From the NCBI GenBank assembly GCA_949825065.1, contig OX463865.1, forward strand, positions 20,197,115 to 20,261,114: DNA of 64,000 nucleotides, read 5' to 3'. Position 1 is the stretch's first letter; each line of letters starts with the position of its first letter. Below are positions 56,399-64,000 of the stretch, piece after piece. Origin of the DNA: Odontocerum albicorne. Lineage: Eukaryota; Arthropoda; Insecta; Trichoptera; Odontoceridae. The translations under genes were made by a program, and so were the position numbers. The notes below the pieces were generated by a model that saw only the letters and a program-made list of their open reading frames with translations, was not told the DNA's origin and made no database searches.

Positions 56399-57612
56399 CA
56401 TTAGTCTCTGTCTTCGCCTTGTCCCTTTGACTGTCGGAGAGACTCCTCTGCCTCTGGCCGCTGCCGTCCAGTCTCTCCCTCCCTCTGCCGTGCATCTCTA
56501 CGGGGTTGGAAGACCGAGAGCTCGACACACTAGCCTCGGTCAAGTTGAAGATCTCGTCCACGGACGCAGATGCCTTCCTTCTTATCTCTGTTTCGGATTC
56601 TTTATCCAATTCGCAGACACAAAACTGGCTTAAATCCATTAAGCCGGCATTTTTCGAACTCTGGTCTCCGTTCAAACTCGAAACTTGGTTCCTAGTGTGA
56701 TCGAAAACTGAGTCAGAACTGTGACGTCCGTGTTTCTTCGTGATTCGTCTGTCACTTTCCGTATTCCCGTGCAATCCCGTCACGGAATAGGCGCTACGTA
56801 TTCTCCTATCAATTTCATTGTCCATATTTAATGAGAGATCTATCCTTTTGCATAGATCGTCTTCAAATAGTGATGAACTATCGTTGTGATTCGTCTCTTT
56901 TCTTCTACCGCTCAATCTGATGTCTTGGTCGACTAAGTGCAAACTGTTCGCTATTTGTAGAGCTCTGAAATTTGACACGGAAATCTTTTGTTTCTTACAC
57001 ATATCACAGAACACGATCCCGGAGGAATTTTCATCATTCTTAGTCGTACTATTTGCCGTTCTATTTTGCTGCTGCAAATTGTCTCTTCTGCATCCGTTGC
57101 AAGGGCATTTTTTATCAGATGCCGAAACGGACTGTTGCAAATCACTCAGAGCTCCGGAGAAATTTGGTCTCTGGAACGATTGGTTCGAATTGGGATCTTT
57201 CGCGGGACACTGTCCACAATTACAACCGTTATCCAAAGTTTTCACCTGCGACGACACCATTGGAGAATTGACAATCGCATCGCTACCCGGTTGATCAGCG
57301 AACATTATATCGTTTCCGTAACCGGTCATTCTAGATGCTAAATGATCGCCGCTCGAGATAGACGACTTCGAAACTTCTCTAGCCATTTGAGCGCCATCTT
57401 GTTCTCTCGGTTGCTGACATCCATTTCGGCACTTGTCCCTTAGCACTAGGTCGTTGTGATGGATCGTGGGTTTGTGATCGTTTGGCGGTGTCGCATGTAA
57501 ATAATCGTGTTTTAATTTTATACATTGTGACAAGTGACGATCGTACAGACTGTTCACCGATTGTTGATCATTCTTTGCTGATGCGGCATCATTCGTTAGG
57601 GGGAGAGTTGCC
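56399..57612 (-). CDS. hppy: hppy / MAP4K3-like kinase, large 404-residue linker exon (first exon seen)
   Basis: The exon has an acceptor TTTTCACAG before 57612 and a donor G|GTGAGATA at 56398. It contributes one base, 404 codons and one base, and is open throughout. Its phase joins the next exon exactly to make the Gly codon of NGG. The encoded stretch (residues 1-404 of the visible protein) is hydrophilic, rich in Ser/Asn/Asp/Arg and predicted to be disordered. It has clustered cysteines: CxxxC at 61/65, CxCxxC at 130-135 and again at 169-174, CxxC at 202-205, and CxC at 331-333. It sits between the kinase domain (not in the window) and the proline-rich linker before the CNH domain. I recognise no family in it and see no counterpart in the vertebrate MAP4K3 linker. 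It is assigned to hppy by strand, phase and position, not by homology. Confidence 0.75.
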
Positions 57613-58210
57613 CTGTGAAAAAATAAATAAGAAGAATTAATATATGTATATATTTTTAATCCGTGAATATTATTTGAGAGAATTAAATGGAATAAATGCA
57701 GGCAGGTATAAAGTGAGTGCATTCAGCGACACAGCGGAGAATGTATTGGTTTCTGGAAAAGCTGGGGGTCTGTGCACCGGACTGTTTAGATACACTATCT
57801 CGTAAGGCTGTGGAATTTTAAAATGTTAAACGGGAAGATAAAGTTGTGAAAAGTCAACAGGTAAAGCAATCAAAAGGAATTATGAATTAGACTTTAGTTA
57901 GAAATAACAAAAGGCCTCGAATGCCATTCTCATTTCGGATCCTCAACTTGATAAATGGCCAATGATTTTTATTATTTATTCATCTAAATTGTTCATCTTT
58001 TTAAAACCTATGTACATATTTTTAAAACCTATTTATGAATCTTTGGGTGCCCCCTAAGTTTGCTAGTTAGCTAATGTGGCTCTGGATATACCTGGAAATT
58101 TTCAATGATGACAGAGTTTAATTATAAAGGTGAAATTCTATTTTTTAGTACTTGTAATAAATCCAATTGACTTATGACAACGCCACACATCCAAAATGGC
58201 AATTGAAATA
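57613..58210. other. presumed hppy intron upstream of the large exon
   Basis: The polypyrimidine tract and AG preceding 57612 mark this as intron. No further hppy exon is visible from here to 64000. Confidence 0.5.
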
Positions 58211-58214
58211 AACT

Positions 58215-58345
58215 GCTTTGTTTTTTAATTTCATTGCTTTGTTTTTTTAGTTTCATTGTTTTGTTTTTTTTAGTTTCAATGCTTTGTTTTTTTAGTTTTA
58301 TTGTTTTTTGTTTTTTTTAGTTTTATTGTTTTGTTTTTTAGTTTA
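58215..58345. repeat. ~22-bp T-rich tandem repeat
   Basis: Units TTTCATTGCTTTGTTTTTTA, about six, with length changes in the T runs. Confidence 0.75.
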
Positions 58346-58686
58346 AAATAAACATTATTTTTATTTGTATTCACCACTGTCTTATTTATATAGTTCTTTA
58401 CCTGTTTCATTTATTAAGATCATTACACTTTTTTTTTATTTATTTAATATCAACCTCTCTCTTCTTCATTAGGTTCACAAATTTCTAGACTCCAGTCTAT
58501 TTTCAATGCAGTTGCTAGGCTGATATATGGTAGTCATAAATATTGTCATATAAGCCCGCTTCTAAATTGTCTACATTGGTTCAAGTGCCGCAAGTGGATT
58601 GATTGATTTCAAACTTTATCTTCATGTATTCAAGTCCCTCAATGGGGAGCCTCCATTGTATCTTTCCAATATGTGTCTGTATGTTA

Positions 58687-59094
58687 TATTTTTTATATTT
58701 TATTTATAGTTAAGGCATTAACATTGTGGACGTTTAAAGACATTGTAATTTGTTTTATCAAACACTGTTTATTCCACTTTATGTAACGGTGTAATTGGAC
58801 AGATTAGAGGCCCTAGAAATTTCTAAGTCAGTGCATCGAGGTGAACATCTAGCAAACACATATATCCTAAAAATCTCTTCGCTGCTCGCCGAGGTTGTCC
58901 CTTGCCTCCCCCAACCGCCAGTCTCCAACCCGAATGTTTACCGTTAGAACCGTGTATCTCGGTACCAGTTCAAATATAATTCAGTCTTGTTTGTGCCTCT
59001 AATCTGTCCAATTTATTTTGTACTCCCCTGATGATGAGGTGAAAGCCTTGAAACCGGTAGGGTTATACCGTGTTTGATAAAACAAATTACAATA
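58687..59094 (+). mobile_element. Penelope-like fragment inserted in a LINE (11-bp TSD)
   Basis: Flanked by TCTGTATGTTA at 58676-58686 and 59095-59105. It holds an inverted terminal-repeat stub, the endonuclease C terminus (LDRLEALEISKSVHRGEHL), and a terminal repeat with an intact CTGATGA..GAAAC core. Confidence 0.85.
59028..59072 (+). ncRNA. candidate hammerhead ribozyme, Penelope terminal repeat
   Basis: CTGATGA at 59028-59034 and GAAAC at 59050-59054 enclose a GAGG/CCTT helix. CGGTA and TACCG form the next helix around GGGTTA. In the related copy near 38554 the box reads CTGAATA, so that copy should be dead. Confidence 0.45.
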
Positions 59095-59949
59095 TCTGTA
59101 TGTTACTTTGGACAGGAGTAGAACTTTGATGTTAATTTCATCTTTGTCTAATAAATAGATTCCTTTGAATCAAACCAATGGGGGATGGGGAGTATAACGG
59201 TTTTCGCCCTTGTTGGTCATGTGTCGTGGAGTGATCTGTCCATAACACTTAGAAGCAAATTGTGTGTATACAGCTTTAGGAAGCACTTGAACACAACTAT
59301 TTTGAGAGATTTTATAAAAATGTATGATTATATATGAACAATACACATTAAACTACACTCCATCTAAAGGTGAATGTGTTACTATCACATATTGGAAGAA
59401 CTACAAAAATTTCTATGTAGTTCATCTTCCCTCGATAAGTTTTCTATGGTTTTCTTACCAAATATGTTTTTCTAAACATATGTAGATGCGGGAGAGTACG
59501 TAATCTAATGGCCGCAGCCAGTACTTTCCTATCCACCCAACTTTGTAATATTTTATGATACATTTGTCAATAATAATGTGTTCAAGTTCCGAGTCAAAGC
59601 CCCCTTGAGAGCCTGCTCTTGAAACGGTCCTATATAAAATTTTTATTATCAGAATGATGAGGAACTCATGACCGGGCTCGCCCTATATTGGTGGGATGTA
59701 TTTCGGCCGGGAGGATGTTATGAGATGAGCCCAGACCTTTTGAAAGTTTTTCTCTTAAATGTAATTCCTGCTATTTATCTTAAAATATATGTGGGTTTTT
59801 GGAATGTATTTATATATGTACATACTATGTTAATATCAATAAACCTATATTTATTTATTTATTTAACTTGACGAGGGAGGCAGAGTTCCTTGAAACCGGT
59901 AGTGATCTTAATTAATAAAACAGTGGTGAGTACAAAGATAAAGTGTATA

Positions 59950-60115
59950 TTATTTATAGTTAAGGAATTAACATTGTAATTTGTTTTATCAAACACTGTT
60001 TATTACACTTCTTGTAACGGCTTAACCCTACCAGTTTCAAGACTTTCACGTCATCATCAGGGGAGCACAAACAAAACTGAATTCTGTTCAAACTGGTACT
60101 GACATATCGGTATGT
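59950..60115 (-). mobile_element. Penelope-like terminal repeat, minus orientation
   Basis: The same terminal repeat in reverse: TTTATCAAACACTGTTTATT, TAACGGCTTAACCCTACC, then TCATCATCAGGGGAGC and TTCAAACTGGTAC. It matches the 3' region at 58950-59090 inverted. Confidence 0.7.
60016..60060 (-). ncRNA. candidate hammerhead ribozyme, Penelope terminal repeat
   Basis: The minus strand has CTGATGA (60054-60060) and GAAAC, with a helix between them. Downstream TGGTAGGGTTAAGCCG can still pair, less well than in the copy at 59028. Confidence 0.35.
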
Positions 60116-60287
60116 CGGTACCACTATATCGGTACCAGTTCGAACATAATTCCGTCTAAGTGTTCCATTTATCTTTTTAAAGATTCAATGTAGCATATAT
60201 TCAATGTGTATTAACAATTTAATTAATAATTAATGACAAACTAGAATTTTAATACAAATAGGTTAGGTATTGTTTACATATTAAACG

Positions 60288-60378
60288 TTCATAGCTAAGT
60301 AATTACAGTTTTGTATAGCCAAGTAATTACAGTTTTGTATAGCCAAGTAATTATAGTTTTGTATAGCCAAGTAATTAC
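60288..60378. repeat. 24-bp tandem repeat, ~4 copies
   Basis: TAGCCAAGTAATTACAGTTT-TGTA, nearly identical. Confidence 0.88.
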
Positions 60379-60547
60379 ACAAATGTATCAATTTTAAAGT
60401 TAACAACAAATAAACAAATGTTATCAAAAAAATAATACATCTCTTTAAAAAAAAAAAAGCTTTTAAAATAAATAGCTATTTTAAAAAAAAAGTTTTTTTT
60501 AAATACATCAGCTGCTATATATTCTTATATAATGTAAATTTTAACCA

Positions 60548-61084
60548 GGGGTGGGGAACCTTTTTATGTTGGAAAGCCGCAATGAATTAACTGTAACCTA
60601 ATAAGGCCGCATTCAAGAAACTTCAATCGGATGTATTATAAAATATACATTATTTTGTAAAAAATCTAACTACTACGCACTGACTGACTTAAAAACTTTA
60701 GAAATACACAAAATAGTTTTATTGTCTCTGTTGTCCAAGTAACTAACAGGCTGGCGTACTGGACACACACGGAGTCTCGCCAAGCATCCTCATGAGGTAG
60801 TGGCGCCAGTCAAGCGGGTAAGTTAATGTAGATTCTAGAGATGCATTAGAACTAAGTGATGGGCATAGAAGGTGTCAAAATAGCCATTATGACTTAATAA
60901 AGTTTAATTGGTAGCAGTCAGATGGGGATGATTCCTTCATTGAGTCTTATTTTACTCTTTGGTATTTTAAATATGTTTATTTTAAGACATATAGTAAAAA
61001 GACTAAAATAATTTGTTCCGCAATATTTTTAATTAATTCAACAAAGTTGCATGCAACCTTAAGGCCGCAGGTTTTCCACCCCTA
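60548..61084. mobile_element. hAT-type MITE
   Basis: Ends CAGGGGTGGGGAACC and, inverted, TAGGGGTGGAAAACC, continuing into AAAGCCGCA / AAGGCCGCA. This is the common hAT terminus. Flanking octamers ATTTTAAC and ATCTAAAA are only partly alike. Non-coding. Confidence 0.7.
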
Positions 61085-61204
61085 ATCTAAAATGTAGTTA
61101 TTTTAAAAATGGAAATTTATTGTCGAGTATTAGGAATGTAAAATTCCACAGCTTAAAAACTCCATTTTTCAAATAACTGCCGTATAAAGTAATAAATATA
61201 TTCA

Positions 61205-61374
61205 ACCGATTCGCTGCGGATTCCAGTTCATGTACGGTCGTGTGCCGTCACTGCGGGGCCCGATTCCGAACGTTACGTAACGTAAATTTACTATCTGCAA
61301 TTGTGTTGAATCACGTTCAGAAGATTTTAGTTGGTAAAAACGTTTTGATTTGAAATATTCAGCAGCGAAAGGAT
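61205..61374. mobile_element. short TTAA-type MITE
   Basis: Left end CCGATTCGCTGC after TTCAA, and right end GCAGCGAAAGGA before TTAA. It contains a GAACGTTACGTAACGTAA hairpin. It resembles the TTAA-flanked element at 15781 in its terminal GCTGC and size class. Confidence 0.45.
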
Positions 61375-61539
61375 TAAACATACAGATATGTTATAAGCTG
61401 AATAGTGACTATTTCAATTGATAAATACAATATTATGTTATTAAGAGAACAAAATAAAACCAACACCATTTTGTTAGAATACTGTTTCAATAGTGACATT
61501 TTGGATTTGGGGACTTTTTGGTCAAGTACTGGCAACACA

Positions 61540-61692
61540 TATTTTTCACAGAGCACTCTCACCAGGATGAATGGACTTATGTATTTGTGTGTTTTCACAG
61601 AGCACTCTCACCAGGATGAATGGACTTATGTATTTGTGTGTTTTCACAGAGCACTCTCACCAGGATGAATGGACTTATGTATTTGTGTGTAG
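61540..61692. repeat. 49-bp tandem repeat, 3 copies
   Basis: TTTTCACAGAGCACTCTCAC-CAGGATGAATGGACTTATG unit, starts 49 bases apart; copies essentially identical, so young. Confidence 0.92.
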
Positions 61693-61854
61693 CTGGGGGT
61701 GTCCAAATTATGGCTTGTATAATTTTTTTTTATGAGACTTGCAAATTTTATTTTGTATTTTTATTTAATACTTTTAAACTACTACGAATAATTTCTTGAA
61801 TCTTCGAAAAGGCTTTAGTTTCACTTTGTGGCGCCATGTTTTATGTAAAAAAGA

Positions 61855-62268
61855 AATAAAACATTTATTTTATATTTTCGTGTTCACCACTGGTTTATTT
61901 TGAGTTTACTACCGGTTTCGAAGACCTACATCTTCATCGTCAGGTTAAGATAAACTAAATTGCTCAGTTGTTGCTCAATTGCTCAGAGTTGTGATTCAAC
62001 GGTAAATGGCAATAGCAGACTAGGGTCTACCTGTAAGATTATATTTTACCCCGCCCCATTTACCATTGAATCACAACTCTCCCCACTTCTCTCCCCCTAC
62101 CTCATTCCTCTTATACTATGTACACTTGCAGAATAAATATGTTGTGAGCAATTTAGTTTTATCTTAACCTGACGATGACGACGGAGGTCTTCGAAACCGG
62201 TAGTAAACTCAAAATAAACCAGTGGTGAACACAAAAATATAAAATAAATGTTTTATTTCTTTATTTTA
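61855..62268. mobile_element. second Penelope-like terminal-repeat family, inverted pair
   Basis: About 110-bp inverted arms at 61865-61965 and 62150-62262 contain CTGACGATGA..TTCGAAACCGGTAGTAAAC and GTGGTGAACAC, around a ~190-bp spacer. The layout matches the pair at 215-470 but the sequence family is different. A related single copy is at 59870-59940 (CTTGAAACCGGTAGTGATC). Confidence 0.55.
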
Positions 62269-62384
62269 TTTCTTTTTTACATACTACGAATAATTTCAGC
62301 ACATCTCGGGTCTAACAGTTAGGGTTGCCAACTATTTCTGACACAATTTCGGGGCATGTCACGTGAAGAAATACATGTCCATTT

Positions 62385-62535
62385 TCCAAGTTGGAGGTCG
62401 CCGATTCGATTCCCATTGATACTAAAAAAAAAAAAAAAAAGAATTCCTGTCTGCCCGTAATTTATGTCTCGATAAAACACATTTCCTGGTTGGTTGGAAG
62501 AGATTGCCACATGGCAACAAATCCACCAAGTTATA
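62385..62535 (+). mobile_element. tRNA-derived SINE family 1 copy
   Basis: B-box-like GGTCGCCGATTCGATTCC, an A-run, then the shared tail TGGTTGGTTGGAAGAGATTG, CCACATGGCAACAAATCCAC. The A box is not preserved. Confidence 0.65.
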
Positions 62536-62721
62536 CGTGCATTGAGAAGAATACACGGAGTGACAATGTATGACAGAATACGAAATGAGTGATAACAGGG
62601 AAATGGCGTGATGGTATGTATGAAACAGTAATAATGTTAAAGTTATTCATATTATGAATTTTGAGATTGGTAATATATAATAGAATGAAATAATTCTATT
62701 TAAAAGTTATAAAGACGATGA

Positions 62722-62932
62722 TACCATAGAAATTATTCAGATTTTATCATAGAAATTATTCAGATTTTACCATAGAAATTATTCAAATTTTACCATAGAA
62801 ATTATTCAGATTTTACCATAGAAATTATTCAGATTTTACCATAGAAATTATTCAAATTTTACCATAGAAATTATTCAGATTTTACCATATAAATTATTCA
62901 AATTTTACCATAGAAATTATTTAGAACTGAAA
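62722..62932. repeat. 23-bp tandem repeat, ~9 copies
   Basis: ACCATAGAAATTATTCAGAT-TTT with an A/G variant (CAAAT/CAGAT) alternating irregularly. Confidence 0.9.
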
Positions 62933-62934
62933 AA

Positions 62935-63655
62935 CTAAATCTAAATTATTTATAGAAGGTTTCACCTTTAACTTTGTGGAACTCGACAGTAGAATATTTA
63001 ATAATAAATTAATTTGTTATTCAACTAATTAAATTAATCCCCACGACACATGTTTCTACTGCCTGTCTAAAGACTCTCTTCAGGTGGAGGTTTGATGATC
63101 CCGGTTTGTTACAAGAGCAATGCTTAGGTCAGACTAACGCCATGTCACATCGGAAGTGTGAGTGGTCTATTGGCACATGTGTAGTTGTATTAAACTTGTA
63201 TTGTTGCAAGTTAAAAGTCTTTGACAAATGTAAACGTAAGAAAAAGGCGCCAATGACGCAGTTCGACAGTCACTACATTGACAACTAGAGCGATCTATGA
63301 GCAAATTCCGGTTTCATACTTACAGACCTGGTATATTCAACATAAAAACTTGCATAAAAACTTTGAGGCTGATATGATCTGCCCCGTGAGATTTTTCCAA
63401 TACACCAGTTGGGGTCGATGATCGGCCCCGTGGGATTAAGAGGGTTAAGGACGGATTCCCAATTGACATTGGTAACTCTAGCTTTATTACGCGAGCTCCG
63501 TAATGATCAGCGAATAATAAAAATAATAGCCGATCTGATTCGAGAGACCATCGAGAAAGAATTAATATGTTCACGGTTGACCCAAAGATAACTCGCAGTC
63601 AAGTGGGAATTAAGCCTCGAGTGACAAATGCAAAGATTATGAATCAAATCAAATT
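62935..63655. other. no gene recognised
   Basis: Short frames only (60-84 residues) with no recognised similarity. CAATGACGCAGTTCGACAGT and neighbours look unique. Confidence 0.4.
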
Positions 63656-63658
63656 ATA

Positions 63659-64000
63659 TTAGGTGTACAAATAAGTTTCCGCCGTTTTTTATCAAAAATT
63701 GGGCATTTATTGTGAAAGAACGGAACCTCATGTTTTATTCGAAGTATTGCCCATCGCTTGCCACTACCTTTTCCCATCTTTCTGGCAGCATACGGATACA
63801 GCGTCGGAAGAATGCTTCATCTTTTGAGGCTATCCACGAATCGACCCAATTTTTGGTATCTTCATATGATGTGAAGTGCTGCTCAGACAGGCCATGCGTC
63901 ATCGATCAAAACAAGTGGTAATCAGAAGGAGCAATGTCTGGTGAATACAGCGGGTGGGGTAAAACTTCTCAATTGAGTGTTTCCAAATAGGTTTTGACCG
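63659..64000 (-). mobile_element. mariner-like element, 3' end, cut by window edge
   Basis: It starts with the TIR TTAGGTGTACAAATAAGT after TA (63657-63658). The minus strand codes for the end of a Tc1/mariner transposase with a W.DSW.ASKDE.F..RCI..LP.RWEKVVASDGQYF-like ending. Part of the element lies past 64000. Confidence 0.75.

Larger units (their letters stand above)
58475..59340 (+). pseudogene. CR1/L2-like LINE C terminus, split by Penelope fragment
   Basis: The left part (58478-58675) encodes RLQSIFNAVARLIYGSHKYC and ISPLLNCLHWFKCRK, GEPPLYLSN. The right part (59106-59335) encodes LVGHVSWSDLSITLRSKLCV, YSFRKHLNTTIF. These adjoin in intact elements; the insert 58687-59094 separates them. 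Confidence 0.8.

Noticed and set aside
56920..57341. Plus-strand frames of 117-124 residues
   Set aside because: Antisense shadows of the long hppy exon 56399-57612.
57613..64000. Upstream hppy kinase exons
   Set aside because: No minus-strand segment with kinase motifs (HRD, DFG) or the early linker is visible; the kinase part is probably beyond the window.

Overview
The window reads as eukaryotic, almost certainly insect, genomic DNA that is AT-rich and very dense in transposons. I cannot name the species. Two host genes are supported, both on the minus strand. The first is an intronless gene at 3990-4370 for the small histone-fold protein POLE3 / CHRAC-14. The second is the 3' part of a MAP4K3/MAP4K5-type kinase gene (Drosophila happyhour, hppy). 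Ten coding exons run from 57612 down to a stop at 35057. All nine introns have GT..AG ends and every exon phase joins, giving 822 residues: an unusual 404-residue cysteine-bearing exon, a proline-rich linker and a complete CNH (citron homology) domain. The kinase-encoding exons are not visible and presumably lie beyond position 64000.

The remaining sequence is mobile DNA and its decay products. Positions 1-10,300 hold a deleted mariner, a 0.54-kb MITE, three fold-back MITEs, two solo LTRs with 5-bp target duplications, tRNA-derived SINEs and a nested SINE/MITE/LINE stack. Positions 10,300-25,900 are dominated by tandem arrays: a 32-bp minisatellite grown inside a LINE relic, a 26-30 bp array, a 73-bp higher-order array made from a pogo/Tigger terminus, a 149-bp satellite, a 113-bp array inside a TIR element, and a 27-bp array. 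Positions 26,000-35,000 hold a Harbinger element with transposase remnants, a ~0.8-kb segment present 2.3 times in tandem, an RTE LINE with an 18-bp target duplication, and a ~600-bp AT/CATATA microsatellite.

From 35,000 to 57,600 the hppy introns carry nested insertions: a Penelope-like element split by a Harbinger MITE, piggyBac-type TTAA MITEs, one of them holding a chimeric LTR/fold-back insertion, an almost intact 1287-bp mariner, an RTE LINE, a pogo MITE holding a piggyBac MITE, and three broken mariners. Positions 57,600-64,000 hold a CR1/L2-like LINE split by a Penelope-like fragment, a hAT-like MITE, a second Penelope-like terminal-repeat family, short tandem arrays and the end of another mariner.

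I see no operon, no CRISPR array, no canonical tRNA or rRNA gene, and no clear new multi-gene system. The items most worth checking are the cysteine-bearing hppy exon, the satellite arrays seeded inside or at the edge of transposons, and the insertions whose boundaries are proved by target duplications and by uninterrupted copies in the same window.
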